In this document: in pieces, positions 12,428-23,793 of the stretch
Layout of the letters: every line of letters starts with the position of its first letter
Position numbering within the stretch: the first letter of the stretch is position 1
Source of the DNA: Trichobilharzia regenti
Taxonomy: Eukaryota > Platyhelminthes > Trematoda > Strigeidida > Schistosomatidae
Length of the DNA: 64,000 bases
Reading direction: 5' to 3'
NCBI GenBank assembly: GCA_944472135.2
Contig: OX235267.1
Coordinates: 19,637,452 to 19,701,451, forward strand
Position numbers and translations under genes: made by a program
Notes under the pieces: model-generated
What the model was told of the DNA's origin: nothing
Seen by the model: the letters and a program-made list of their open reading frames with translations, nothing else
Database searches by the model: none

Positions 12428-13320
12428 GTATGCCGAGTAACAAATTTGTAACGTTTTTCTTTCTGTTTTCTTTTATTGTTGTGATCAGTGTTGCGTAATA
12501 TATTGTGCTTGTTCAAGTTGAGAGTGACCAGAATTACTTGCCTAACAGTTTCATCGATTTAATCTTTAAAGCAATAATACTCGAGAAGGTTTAGCGTAAA
12601 GAATTGATTGATTAGCAAGAGAAATGAAACTGATTAACAGACTGTTGTAATTCTCTGAAATCCTTCAGAAAAATGCCAAAGTTACGTTAGATAATGATAA
12701 AGGCGAAAGCATGGAGCTTGTGGACACTACGCGTCCGCATCTTTCTAAGTATCTAAGATTTTGCTGCCTATGGAGTGAAACCTGGCCTTCAAAGCACTGA
12801 CTTTCGCTTTATATATCATCCGAAACGCTATTACTTTCTGGAATACAAGTGAATTAAGTATTCTACATAGGGAGAACAATTCATTTTTCATCCTTCTGTC
12901 AAAACTCGCTGAAAGTCTCATCAGATTAAAGGGAAGATAACACATTACAAGAGATTTTTTATGCTAATAAGCACTGATCTCTTTTGTTTTAATGAATACT
13001 ATAGTATCAATAAACTGAACTAACAAATCTCGTTATATATTTATCAAGAAATAGACTTTTATGATTCCTGTTCATTTTAATGTAACTTTCAGCATTAACC
13101 TGACTTGCTAAGATGACTAACATAACGTTTTGTTTCAGTGATAAGTATAATGAAAAATAGAGGAATGTACTTCTTTTACAAGTCCACATCCAGATGAATA
13201 TATGTGTGTATGTAAACTTTAAAGTCAAAGGAAATGTAAACCAACAAGTTATGATATTCCACCTTTAGTTTTAATGCTATTCATTTTCTCTTTAACAAAG
13301 AGTAAAATATTCTTTTTTAG

Positions 13321-13341
13321 CCCCTGCAGAAAAGAGGAGAA
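13321..13341 (+). CDS. MEG-A micro-exon, 21 nt
   Basis: The exon CCCCTGCAGAAAAGAGGAGA + A follows TCTTTTTTAG and precedes GTAAGT. It is seven codons long and keeps frame whether included or skipped. In phase 1 it reads Pro-Ala-Glu-Lys-Arg-Arg after a split codon. Its start resembles the 9-nt exon CCCCTACAG of MEG-B at 49561. An RTE relic begins only 11 bp downstream in the intron. Confidence 0.6.
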
Positions 13342-13352
13342 GTAAGTTAAAC

Positions 13353-13735
13353 ATTATTATTATTACTTTCCAAGAGAAAATAGAGCTTAAAAGTGAAATC
13401 TCCACTTCATCTTGTTTTCTGAAGTCGTCTTTAACTAGCGCCACAACTGTCATAGGTTGTCATCTTCTCTTTACACGATCTTCAACATGTTAGCCTCAGA
13501 CCTGCGGGTAGCTCATCGTCCCCCTTCGGGGTTCACCCAACAGGTGGTCTGGTGAGTGATATCATTCAGCAATCTCCTCAGAATGCTTTTTACCCATCTT
13601 TTTTTCCTTCTGCTAATTTATTGAGCAGTAGCTTGTTGACGGACTCATTTCGAGAGTTCCCTGTGGCTACCGCTTTCTGGTCTGGCATGAGATCTTCAGT
13701 ACGCAGCGAAGGCAGCCGTCGATCAGAGTCAGAGC
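13353..13735 (-). pseudogene. RTE-clade LINE 3' relic
   Basis: The segment is a strongly diverged copy of the 3' end of the RTE element at 59024-62220, in the same orientation. Anchors on the plus strand are the ATTATTATTATTAC tail, TTACACGATCTTC (RTE: TTCACACGATCTCC), the CATTCAGCAATCTCCTCAG block and GATCTTCAGTACGCAGCGAA (RTE: GATCTTCAGTATAGAGCGAA). It is 5' truncated and full of indels. The short open frames inside it are remnants and not genes. Confidence 0.65.
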
Positions 13736-15021
13736 TTGTTGAAATTAATGCTTTTGGCAAACCGCAAAAGCTAACTATCTCATACACAATAATTCGAAGG
13801 ATCTTTTATTACCGTCGTTTTTCAGTTTATCTGACATTATCGCATTTGTTTTAACCATCTGTACATGAACCATACCATAAATAGATGAAGAGGATGGGAC
13901 CTGTGGATTTATCGGATATTCTGTCTATGAAATTTGTAGAAGTCATAGTTTTTCACATCAAATCTAACAACCAACTTAGTAGCAGTGTTTGTTTAGACGT
14001 TCAGGGTTTTTTTGAAACTCTAGTATTTGTGTGATGACAGGCGAGTTTTTGTAACATGCTTACTTTATAAAGAAATCAGAACATTAATCCACTGACGAAA
14101 CTATTATTTCCTAGAGCATTTTCAGATCCTACGATTATATAAAATATATATATATATCGATAATAGTTAAAGAATACCGGTTACTGACATATGACTTCAT
14201 GTATAAAAACAGCAGTAATTCAACAACATTTGACATGTCAGTGAACTACTGGAAACTAAAAGATAATAAGTACAGAAGTCGTTGTAGTTTTAGGCAATGC
14301 GTTAGTTTGCAATACAGTGATACCATGGTGCGATGTCAGCCTTCAATACCCATCACCCCACCTCTCACACATCAAAATTCTTGTTCACTAATGACTACTT
14401 GCCAGATTTATTTGAAAATAACGTTAAATGAAGGCAGTTAATTGAATATGAGAATAGAAACTTACGACTGATGCTAGGAGACAACATACTAGATGTACTA
14501 TGTGCTACTTAAATTTAAGTTGTTGCGTACAGAAGATTGAACCAGTAATAAATCAGTTAGAAAGCTATTGAAAACCACAGAGTACTGGGTATTGTTTTCG
14601 TCGTAGTTTGGATCTCCTCAATAGTACTTACAAAGGCTGAATGCTTAGCGGGCTTCCCTAGTAACCCGAAAGTCTTTGATCTGGTCGGTGGTTAATTCAT
14701 GGGTGAGCGGTGCTGAGCAGTCCCAAACTTGGATGAAAAATTTGCCCTGTGCTCCTTGGTGATCAGTGGTTGACTAAATGATTTCAGCATATGATTTAAC
14801 CTGAAAAAAGTCAAATCCTTGAAAACAAACACTCGAAAATAAGCAATAGACTTTTAGTTTCTTGAACCTAAGAATTATTTGGATAACTGTGAGATATATT
14901 ATCATATTTTAAATACACTATAATATTAATACTGATGTTGTTAGTTATAAATCTTTATGACTCAATGGGTGTTTTTGGTGATAAATTAATGTCACTGGAT
15001 GTGACTGAATTCTGTTTTCAG
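13736..15021. other. Unannotated MEG-A intron sequence
   Basis: No gene seen. A GC-richer stretch near 14640-14790 probably represents an old repeat that I could not place. Confidence 0.35.
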
Positions 15022-15042
15022 TACACGTGAGGACTGCAAAAG
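15022..15042 (+). CDS. MEG-A micro-exon, 21 nt
   Basis: TACACGTGAGGACTGCAAAA + G lies between TTCTGTTTTCAG and GTATGT. It is seven codons long and symmetric. Phase 0 contains TGA, so it must be read in phase 1 (split codon, then His-Val-Arg-Thr-Ala-Lys) or phase 2. That constraint helps fix the frame of the whole set. Confidence 0.55.
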
Positions 15043-17244
15043 GTATGTGTGTTGTACGATCAGATTTTTTGCATGCCAATGATATGGAATCAGTGAGAAA
15101 CTAACAACATTTACATGCCTGCTTACGGCTTACTACATGATAAATGGCGAATAACCACTGCAAGCTGTTTTAAACAAAGTACAATGAGGCTAAAAGGAAT
15201 TAAAACATGGTCAAGCTACAAAAGGTTACCAGATTACGGAGTGTTTCAGTGTTCATTGAACATTTGTAAGGAAGGCAAATTTAAAACAAAAATTTGAGTG
15301 TCTACAAACTTCTGCTGGATTACTCCGTTGGCAAATACCGTAGTATTTCTTCTCCTTTCTCCGCATCCCTATTTGCTTCCCCTTGCTGCAACATTTGACT
15401 GATTATATTTAGTTAAAAGGAAAAGTCAATAATCAGTCTTCTTTGCCGAAGAAGATTTGTTGTTTTAAAATGTCGGACATTGAACACCATCAGTTTTCCT
15501 TGTAAAGCCAAAGAAAAATTGACAAACTAAAACTTGTTTTTATCAAAACATTCTACTCATGCCTGAATGAAATGAAAGATATCACGTGCAAATGGAAATC
15601 AGTGCTGCTGTCAAGGCTGCTCTACACTCTATCGGGTGTTTTAAAAAGTTCCATTAGTGCAAGAGTTCATAAAATCATATTTCATGTCATTCAACTACCT
15701 GTTCCCTTCAGCTATCGTAAAATCTCTTAGTAAAAATTATCTATGTATTTGCATGTGACTGAAAGACATCAGTCCGGATTCAGTGCTTAAAGGATGAAGA
15801 GTCCCAATGAAAGCAAGATAGCGTTATAATGAAATCCATCAAGATGTCAAAAGTTATTGCATTATCCAGGTCTTTCATACACTGTGAATGAATTTGTTGT
15901 CACAAAATTCGTACTATTCATAATGAACAAGCCAAAAACAACAAATCCCTTTGACAAAGATGTATCTGCAGAAATCAATATTGAACACCACAGTATCAAT
16001 TTACTGTGGTCTAATGTGATTGTTTAATTTACAAAATGAAATATATACACACGCACTGAGAATGATAATATTCAGCTTTTGATCCGCTAAGCCTTGTTGT
16101 GTATTTATTATTTTTTCAATATTCAGTTTGTTATCATTTTATTCCTTCAAGTTTCCGAAATCGTCGTCATTATTTTAAACTAGTAATTATTCTGCACCAA
16201 TTAAATGATTATTATTCTATTTTTCTGTAATACTCGCATGTAAAGACTTTAAAAACACTTTTTAAAAAATCATTTAAAATGTTTGAGATATATGGAAGCG
16301 TATGCATGAAGGTTTCAGACAACGAATTCATGTGTACAGTTGAGTTGTCTAAAGTAACGAAGACGACTGCTGATGTAGTATTTATTACACATCATAGCTG
16401 AAACCTTTCAAGGTTATCTAACCCTTCTACGTTTACAGTTATGCCTTTCCCAACTAGTGAGTAAAATGAATTATATATATATATTATATCACTCTCAAGA
16501 CTTATGTTTGTCTCTAACATGATTCTATCTAAGTGAATAACTCCGTCCAAGCATATATGTATGCATATAACTATTAACTACCTATCATTATTATTATTGA
16601 TATTTGCAATCTTTTCTGCCTGTCTCTTTTCCTAACAAATTAAATCACAAACTGAAGCTCATTACTTCACCGGGCCTTTGTGTATTATTTTTGAAACCAG
16701 ATTTATAAGTAGTTAAATGTCGTGTCAGTAGAGAAGTATGTATGTTGCACTGTATGTACAACATGTTTATCAAAAAGCACCTATTTTTATGACTTAAAAA
16801 GTTAAAAAATAGTCTTGTTGTTTAACTTTCAAATGACTCCTGCTTGTAGTCAGACCACTTAAAGAGCTATTGAATTAATGGAACGACTTTAAAGAAACTT
16901 ATAATTATGAAAGGTGAAAACATTATTATATCACAGCAGTTTTTGAACCAGCAACTTCAAAATAACAACTCAGTACTGATTGACGAGGACCATTTACCAA
17001 CCAGGTTTTAATATCATTTAACTTAAACGTTAGACCAATAGTTCCATGATCTTCATCATTTCACCCTCCAGCATTAACGATTACATAAAGCAGATTCCAT
17101 TTTTAATAAACTTTACTTCCTTAAATACTTTGTGATCAACCGAAAAGTAGATGAAATAAAATTGGAGTAGGAATGAGTGAAATTCACCTCATTTTTTTGA
17201 ATATATTCGAATGTGTTTATTTTTTATTATTTGTTTACACATAG

Positions 17245-17265
17245 CCACAAAAAGTGTACAACCAA
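17245..17265 (+). CDS. MEG-A micro-exon, 21 nt
   Basis: CCACAAAAAGTGTACAACCA + A is preceded by a long T-rich tract ending TTTACACATAG and followed by GTAAGT. Phase 1 gives Thr-Lys-Ser-Val-Gln-Pro after a split codon. Length and splice sites fit a symmetric MEG exon. Its beginning resembles the start of the MEG-B exon at 56066 (CCACCCCTAC). Confidence 0.6.
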
Positions 17266-17670
17266 GTAAGTGTCAAAAAGGTTGTCTTTTTTAACAGAAT
17301 CACTATCCATTTAAAAGCAAGTTAAAATAAGTGATGACCAACACTTCTGCTTACCTAACTAGACACGAGATTGTGTTAAAACAAAAGTAGTGTATCAGTC
17401 TTGTTGACACACGCTTACCACTTAATGCAAATTAGTCATTTTTATATGGGATACCTACATAGAAGTCAATGACTTCTACGCTCAGTAAAAACAACGCAAA
17501 TATCACCTAAAGAATGAGCTGTCTAAGTGGAGAATACTTTTGTGGATGACAGTCGGAGCTAAAATAGCTGAACTGGGGCATCTTGTTGGGGAATTCTTTA
17601 CAAATCTAATAATTCGGTCTGCAAACAGTGCTGATATAATCACTATACTAAGCAAGTGAAGGTTGACATT

Positions 17671-18188
17671 TATTATTATCTCCTAGGGTTCCCAGTGGAA
17701 CAAAGAAATTTAGCAGTGCATCTTCATTGCACTGTCTTTACTAGTTGGTTCCACGATTGCTCACAAACTCTCCTTCATATCACCATCGGGCTGCACTAGA
17801 CGACTTTGCATGTGATGTCATTCAGCAGTCTTATCAGAGTGTGTCCGATACACCTCCATTTCTTTCTGCATATTTGACGGACAGTAGGTTCTTGATGGGT
17901 TCGCTTACACTGTTTGTAGCTGTCACTTCTTTATGGTTACCTGATCTTTGGTATGGAGCGAACGTAGCTGTTGATGAACGGTACAAAGTCTGTCGGAAAT
18001 GTTTTTCGTGACACGCGAGATCCCTTAACCATATTGAATCGCTGACTTGACATTGGTGATGAAAATCCTTATTTTACTTCTACTACCAAGTGCAGCAGAT
18101 TTCCAGACTGATTTCAGAGTAATAGAAGTCTGTATGGTTTTTCCAATCCTGCCTCTTACATCCTCGTGAGGCCGCCTACAGGTAAAAG
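17671..18188 (-). pseudogene. RTE-clade LINE 3' relic abutting a LINE
   Basis: This minus-oriented copy matches the terminal ~520 bp of the RTE at 59024-62220. Matches include TATTATTATC...GGGTTCCCAGTGGAACA, GATGTCATTCAGCAGTC, TTTGGTATGGAGCGAACG and ACATCCTCGTGAGG. It has many indels and no usable frame. It stops near 18188, where the plus-oriented LINE at 18189-21215 begins, so two 5'-truncated elements meet head to head. Confidence 0.7.
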
Positions 18189-18224
18189 CTGGCATACGAA
18201 ACTGTTATTTCCTAACATGTCTGA

Positions 18225-20732
18225 TACTACCTAAGACTTGTTTTCACAATCTACAGACAAGACCGATGCAGCTCAAAGAAGAAGAGAGGTGGTGGTGTTG
18301 CCACTTTTATTAATTCTCAGTGGTCTACTGCCAACAACGTCTGCTTCAAATTCTCAAATGACAATATTGACTGTATAACTGTAAAATGTCGACCTAAACA
18401 CTTACCTAAGTATAGCTCCATTTTTGTCACAAATATCTATATCACACCTTGTTGCAGTCCCTCAGAACTATCTATCTTCGCTGATGAATTCACTATTTTT
18501 GCTGCTGCTTCGTTTGGTAACTCCTTATCTATAGTGACTGGCGACTTCAACTCCAGCGACTGCAGTTTTATTACATTGCTGGGCCATGAAAATGTTGTTA
18601 ATTTCCCAACTCGACAAAATACTTCACTTGATTTAGTATTTATAAATGATTCTGGAATATACGAAGCTCGTAAAAGAGCCCCGCTCTTCAATTCTGATCA
18701 TTGTATTGTACGAGTCTTACCCAAAATTTACGGAAAGTTACACAGTAAAGCCCTCTCAAACTTGTCTAAGAAAGTTGTTCACAGATGCTACTCAAATGAG
18801 AACGTACATCATCTTAGAAACATGCTCAGTGACACAAGATGGGATTTGTTTAATGATGATTCACTTGATGACAATATCTCTAATATTACATCCTATCTGA
18901 AATTCTGTTTTGAAATCTGTTGTCCAAAAGAAACACTATTCGTCAAATTTGACCGTTTCTCCTCGCCTCAACTTAAAAAGCTTCGTAGAGAGAAGGAAAA
19001 ACTGTATAAGATGAAAGATAAAAGTGGTGTAAAAAGAACTAACTTCTTAATTAAGTCTGAAATGCAGAGGTTGAATGTAATATATAACCAGAAATTCATA
19101 TCCTGCAAAAATCCTTCTAATATGTGGAAACTATTTAAGGAAATCACTGGTGGTAAGCAGATAAACAATATTCCATATTCTTTTGATGTATGTACTCTTA
19201 ACAAATCTTTTATTTACTCTCCCTCAAATGCCATGCTTCCCAGCATCACTTGTGTTAATAATAGCCCCTTTCCAGGTTTTAACACAAATGATGTTCAAAA
19301 GTGCCTCAAGTCTCTAAACCCTTCCCAGAGCTTAGGTCCCGATTATGTACCTAGTATTATTTTTAAAAAATGTTCTGATATTCTGTGTCACCCTCTTACT
19401 GATCTATTTAACAAATCTTTTTCCGATAATATTGTGCCTGCCGTTTGGAAGGACATTAAAGTTGTACCCATACCTAAATCTTCTACTGGAGCATGTGTCA
19501 AATTTAGACCCATTGCTATTACCTCTCCTTTTTTGAAAACTATGGAGAAATTACTTTTACTTAGTCTTGTACCTTCGCTTAAATCCTTTAATGACCCTAA
19601 ACAATTTGCCTATAAGCACAGTAGAAGCACTTTAGATGCAGCTGCCGTCTTATATCATAACATTGCTTCCAGTCTAGACAAGGGGGCTAAATTTGTTCGT
19701 TGTGCCTTCCTAGACTATACATCTGCTTTCGACTCGGTCCCTAGGGACATCTTATTAAATAAACTTGCTGCTAGTCAAACAGAATGTTGGGCTGTTAACT
19801 GGTTACATTCCTATTTCTCAGATAGAAAGCAGTACACCGTATATAAAGGGAAGTCTTCCACTTCATTGCCTACTGAAGCTGGTGTCCCTCAAGGTGCTGT
19901 TCTTTCTCCTTTTCTTTTTTCTTTCTTCTTGCATGACTCTGATGAAATAAACTTTGTGAAGTACGCTGATGATTTAACGGTTTCAATGGCTGTTAACTCC
20001 CAGCTAGATTGTACTAAAATAAATAGCTTTCTATCGGAAGTCAGCAAATGGTCTGAGTCTAACGGTCTTAAACTGAATCCTTCTAAGTGTCAAACTGTTG
20101 ATTTCAGCTTAAGATGTAAACGACAGTTAAAAGAAGTCATCGATTCTCATGACAGTTGTAAAATTGACGACAATGATATAGGAATCAAATCAGAAATTAA
20201 GTATCTTGGACTCATTCTCTCTTCTGATCTCTCCTGGTCTTCCCATGTCTTAGCAATCTCCAGTAAAATATTCCGCTTGACATTTTACATTAAGAAGTTA
20301 AGACACTCGGGTATAACTCAACCCCTCATCCTACAGTTCGTAAACTCTTGCATCCTACCTATTCTTCTTTATTGCTCACCCTTATTCTTTCCTGGTTTGC
20401 TTAAAAAGGACTATGTCACAATTCGTAGAATACTGAAGACTGTCAGTAGGGTGAGTGGTGTCCCAGTGGACCACATAGTTAACGTCGTTGTCGATAGGCA
20501 CTTGACTTCGTGCAATAAATTTGCTAAAGGGATTTTGTCTGACTTGGAGCATCCGCTTTACCCTCAGCTTTCACCTTGCATCTCCTCAGGTAGAACAAGG
20601 AGTAACTTCAGAAAACTGTATGCTCGCACGTCTAAGTATAAGAATTCTATGATACCATACTTGGCACGTATTTTATGTGATGAAAATAGTGTCAGGCAAG
20701 AATTAACTAACCTTTTTTCATCTAGTAAATAA
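18225..20732 (+). CDS. LINE endonuclease/reverse transcriptase (5'-truncated ORF)
   Basis: This open frame of 835 codons has no internal stop. It encodes the pol protein of a non-LTR retrotransposon, which nicks target DNA and reverse-transcribes its own RNA there. The first ATG is at 18534, but homologous coding starts earlier: the AP-endonuclease block RGGGVATFINS lies upstream of it. Counted from 18534, endonuclease motifs are GDFN (residues 3-6) and SDH (54-56). RT motif A LDYTSAFD is at 393-400, motif B GVPQGAVLSP at 450-459 and motif C YADD at 477-480. A thumb/connection region follows. The N-terminal endonuclease half is missing, so the copy should be immobile, but the frame is otherwise undamaged, suggesting a young insertion. 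Nearest group by motif style is CR1/Jockey; no finer assignment was made. Confidence 0.9.
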   Translation, partial: YYLRLVFTIYRQDRCSSKKKRGGGVATFINSQWSTANNVCFKFSNDNIDCITVKCRPKHLPKYSSIFVTNIYITPCCSPSELSIFADEFTIFAAASFGNSLSIVTGDFNSSDCSFITLLGHENVVNFPTRQNTSLDLVFINDSGIYEARKRAPLFNSDHCIVRVLPKIYGKLHSKALSNLSKKVVHRCYSNENVHHLRNMLSDTRWDLFNDDSLDDNISNITSYLKFCFEICCPKETLFVKFDRFSSPQLKKLRREKEKLYKMKDKSGVKRTNFLIKSEMQRLNVIYNQKFISCKNPSNMWKLFKEITGGKQINNIPYSFDVCTLNKSFIYSPSNAMLPSITCVNNSPFPGFNTNDVQKCLKSLNPSQSLGPDYVPSIIFKKCSDILCHPLTDLFNKSFSDNIVPAVWKDIKVVPIPKSSTGACVKFRPIAITSPFLKTMEKLLLLSLVPSLKSFNDPKQFAYKHSRSTLDAAAVLYHNIASSLDKGAKFVRCAFLDYTSAFDSVPRDILLNKLAASQTECWAVNWLHSYFSDRKQYTVYKGKSSTSLPTEAGVPQGAVLSPFLFSFFLHDSDEINFVKYADDLTVSMAVNSQLDCTKINSFLSEVSKWSESNGLKLNPSKCQTVDFSLRCKRQLKEVIDSHDSCKIDDNDIGIKSEIKYLGLILSSDLSWSSHVLAISSKIFRLTFYIKKLRHSGITQPLILQFVNSCILPILLYCSPLFFPGLLKKDYVTIRRILKTVSRVSGVPVDHIVNVVVDRHLTSCNKFAKGILSDLEHPLYPQLSPCISSGRTRSNFRKLYARTSKYKNSMIPYLARILCDENSVRQELTNLFSSSK

Positions 20733-21215
20733 ACAATTTCCTCCATCCATCCTTATATACCTTCAAGTTTTACTTTTATTACTTCTATTATATTTATGGT
20801 CCTGTTACTTCTCTGTTTTACTCTCATAATTGCAAACACCAACTTATCTCCATGACGGCTGTAATCTTTGTTTTTCCCCTCACCATATCATGTAAAGAGA
20901 ACATTATATTCAATATTTTTAAACATGTTAGGATTTCTATACCACATTGCCAATACTGTGTGACACAAGCCAACGGCAATTTTCACTTGTATTCTTATTA
21001 TTATTACCCTAGCTGTTATCATTATTATTGCTATTTCCATTTTATATGCTGCATGTTTTTGACACTACCTCTATTGTAAATGTGGAAAATTTTCTGTGTG
21101 ATTAATTTTATTTATAATTTGAGGAAATTAGATGCAATATTGTGATTAATGCTGAAAATTCCATTCTGTATCACAAGTACTGTTTTTGGAATAAAGTGAA
21201 TTATTATTATTATTA
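20733..21215 (+). other. LINE 3' UTR
   Basis: Pyrimidine-rich, non-coding sequence after the LINE stop codon, ending in an ATT repeat. It is assigned to the element because it is continuous with the ORF and ends in a typical tail. Confidence 0.7.
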
Positions 21216-22556
21216 AAAAGAGGTGTGAATACATGAAATAATAATAGTATGGAATGCAGTTAAAATATTTGTGATTATAATTATGGTTTAATGTCAAGTG
21301 GGAAAATAATTAATGTCATAAATAGAATGATACATAAGGTATATAGATTTTGGAAAGATGTACATAATTATAAGATTAGTAGATGAATATAAAATGTTAC
21401 ATAACATGGTGTGAAATTTGATAAGATCGAATTCAATACTGTAAAAAATAAAAATAAATATAAAACTTTTGGGTTTAAAATGACAAGTGGGTCAACTGGA
21501 AAAGATTAAGAGTGAATGTTGACAGTTTAAAAATGTTAAAGGCTAACAGTAATTTTTCTTTGTGAAAATGTCAGATAAACATTTTGTGTCATCAATATCA
21601 CTTGGGAGTCAAGGCTTTAGTTTTGTATCCTTGAAATCCGATAAAATAAAATAATTCAATAAACTAAAGATACGTAAATCACTTTTGATTTTTCTTTTTC
21701 AAAGAAAAGTACTGTTGCGTATTCATGATTCTAAATACTCTTGGTACTTCAGTCATAGTAACAGAAAAGAAACGTGAGTTCAATGCCATCTGCATCAATT
21801 TTATGTTCAAATAAAGAAAGCTCAAGTAAGGTGTTTAGAGTCGACAATAACAGTTTGACATCCCTAATGTGTGTGTGTGTATTTGTGAGTACCCTACAAC
21901 AGATGTCTACTGTAATTTCTCGTCTAATAAGAAGTATATTTGGTTATTAGTAAACTCGATAAATACGAAATAATTTGTGATTTTCACATTTTCAAAGGAG
22001 ATTTTTTCCAGCCATAGTCAGTAGTTAATCCGGCAATATGAACGTTTCTAAAATACTTGGTCAATGAGGTTTCTTACAAAATATGAGGAAACAAAATGTA
22101 TTGATGACATCAACAGGGATAGACTAGTAAGCTTCATATGTTTTATACAGCATCACATTCATGTACCGGAGTGGATCAGAATATTGAGTTATATCTAGTT
22201 ATTTGGATTACACATATACCTTCTCTCTTTTGGATAACAGAAATAGAAGGTTTTGGTACTCCTGTACAATTCTCTTTGATGACATGGAACACAATTTTTA
22301 TAATATAAGGTTATCACTATTGTTTATAACATGAAAGACAAAAAGTAATCCGTTTTTTAAATATCATTACTCATCAATCCATGTAATTTAATACAAATTT
22401 TGACAAGACAGTTTGTCACTGATTGATTAACTTGATTTTCACATCACAGTCCTCTTCAAAAATTAATGATTTACCGCAGAATTAGACTTTATTTCCATCA
22501 CACTTCTCACTCATATGTTCAGTAATTTGTATTCATAATTTTTTCTAAATTGTTAG
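21216..22556. other. Unannotated AT-rich MEG-A intron sequence
   Basis: No repeat or exon recognised. The start (AAAAAGAGGTG) is the 3' flank of the LINE. Confidence 0.35.
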
Positions 22557-22565
22557 CCAAACGGG
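22557..22565 (+). CDS. MEG-A candidate micro-exon, 9 nt
   Basis: CCAAACGGG lies between a pyrimidine-rich acceptor (TTTTTTCTAAATTGTTAG) and GTATGT. Three codons, symmetric, readable in phase 1 (Lys-Arg flanked by split codons). The acceptor is weaker than at neighbouring exons, and nine nucleotides give little independent evidence. Confidence 0.35.
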
Positions 22566-23099
22566 GTATGTTTTCGTTCTGTAAATTTTTGTGCAGTGCT
22601 GACTAGATGAAGATTACTATAATGTAATGTTTACAACTTGTAACTTTACTAAAAAGCCTTATAAATGACTCACATGTCGACCTAGAATGGAACAGACAAG
22701 TCGTTTGAAGTTCCGTTTGATTTAGATACCCTTCTTATTCTATTCACCTTGTAAAAGAGAGGTGCTGACTTCTAGAAGTTTGACTCCTTTTTAAATACAA
22801 ACCCATGTTACTTGATACAGCAGTCACAAACATCCACGCTATTCTCAGGCCTATTTTGATAACCTAATATGAAAAATCACTTTTATTCCGCTCTAAATTA
22901 TCCTCAGATATCAGTCCCTAAAATTCTGGTAATAATGACACCGATATAATGTAACGTCTACAACAACCTACTTTCCAATCAATTAACTGCTGTCAAAGTG
23001 GTCGACATTTAAAATCTTGGGTTTTTCCAAAGAATCCTGTCACGTTACCGCTATCCTTGTAATACAACAAAGAAGTTTGGTGTCATAATAATAAAGTCA

Positions 23100-23420
23100 A
23101 TATTCATTATTTGTTAAAGTCACTTTTGATATTCCTTTTGATTGATCAGATCGAAATTTTCGGCCTGTTTTGATATGGCAGCGCCCGTTAAGTAAACTTC
23201 AACGATGTCTGCGGAATATCACAATGCTATTGAGTAGATAGTGACATGTAGTGGAATCCAAGATGCTTATTTCATTCTGTTTGGGACTCGCAAGTTGAAT
23301 TTGCCTGCTCTCCCCACTGAGTGGTGGTAATCCCATTGAGACTCGAGTCCAGCGCTCATCGTTCCAAATTCCAAAGCATTATTGTGGGTCCCAGTGCCGG
23401 TCACCATCCACTAAATAAAT
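23100..23420 (-). mobile_element. Sm-alpha-like SINE/satellite unit
   Basis: Read on the minus strand, the unit starts near GACCGGCACTGGGACCCACA, passes a box B-like GGACTCGAGTC, then a hammerhead region, and ends in a TTCGATCTGATCAATC block. Order and content agree with the schistosome Sm-alpha family, whose tandem and dispersed units encode self-cleaving hammerhead RNA. The copy is about 320 bp, near a full unit. The plus-strand open frame inside it (23321-23518) is incidental. Confidence 0.75.
23234..23297 (-). ncRNA. Degenerate Sm-alpha hammerhead ribozyme
   Basis: The minus strand has GAGTCCCAAACAGAATGAAA followed by TAAGCATCTTGGATTCCACT. In the family the core is CTGATGAGTCCCAAA...GGACGAAACGCG. 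Here CTGATGA is changed to CTTGCGA and stem II has lost pairing, so self-cleavage is not expected. Confidence 0.7.
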
Positions 23421-23601
23421 TCATTATCCGCCCTACGATTATTCTACTCATCGAAAACTGTCTTCTTTGTTTTCTGACTAGATATTTCTTATTTTGGTTT
23501 AAAGGAAGTGATACATAATTTCTAAATAGTTTAGATTGTTGATACTAAGTTGAATCAGTAAATAAATTATATAAGCAAGATATTTGTTTCTACTCTTTCA
23601 G

Positions 23602-23616
23602 AAGAGATAAAACAAC
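23602..23616 (+). CDS. MEG-A micro-exon, 15 nt
   Basis: AAGAGATAAAACAAC sits between TTTCTACTCTTTCAG, one of the best acceptors in the window, and GTAAGT. It has five codons and is symmetric. Phase 0 contains TAA, so only phases 1 or 2 are usable. Phase 1 gives a split codon, then Glu-Ile-Lys-Gln. The phase restriction agrees with exon 15022. Confidence 0.6.
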
Positions 23617-23793
23617 GTAAGTAAACACTGCAGTAATTGTATGCGTGAAATTTAATTTGTTTGTCAAACAGTTTATGAATGGACATTGTTTAATCTACCC
23701 TTTTTCTTTTGAAAAGTCAAAGTAATTTGTACAGAAAGTAAGTCATTTGTTTTAAAGCATGTTATCATTAGAAATCATTGAACGTGATATTAG

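Larger units (their letters stand above)
18189..21215 (+). mobile_element. CR1/Jockey-group LINE, 5' truncated
   Basis: The element comprises the 3' part of an endonuclease, a complete reverse transcriptase and a ~480-bp 3' UTR. It ends in GGAATAAAGTGAATT followed by (ATT)n, the short microsatellite tail expected of CR1-like elements. The 5' boundary is approximate: the conserved frame starts at 18225 after a stop at 18222. No target duplication was seen. If MEG-A is real, the element sits in its intron between 17265 and 22557, in the same orientation. Confidence 0.8.

Noticed and set aside
13139..13144. 6-nt micro-exon candidate TGATAA after TTTTGTTTCAG
   Set aside because: The acceptor is good but the donor (GTATAA) is weak and six bases carry no further evidence.
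13552..13854. 100-codon plus-strand frame
   Set aside because: It lies antisense within the RTE 3' relic and its neighbourhood; the reading frame is accidental.
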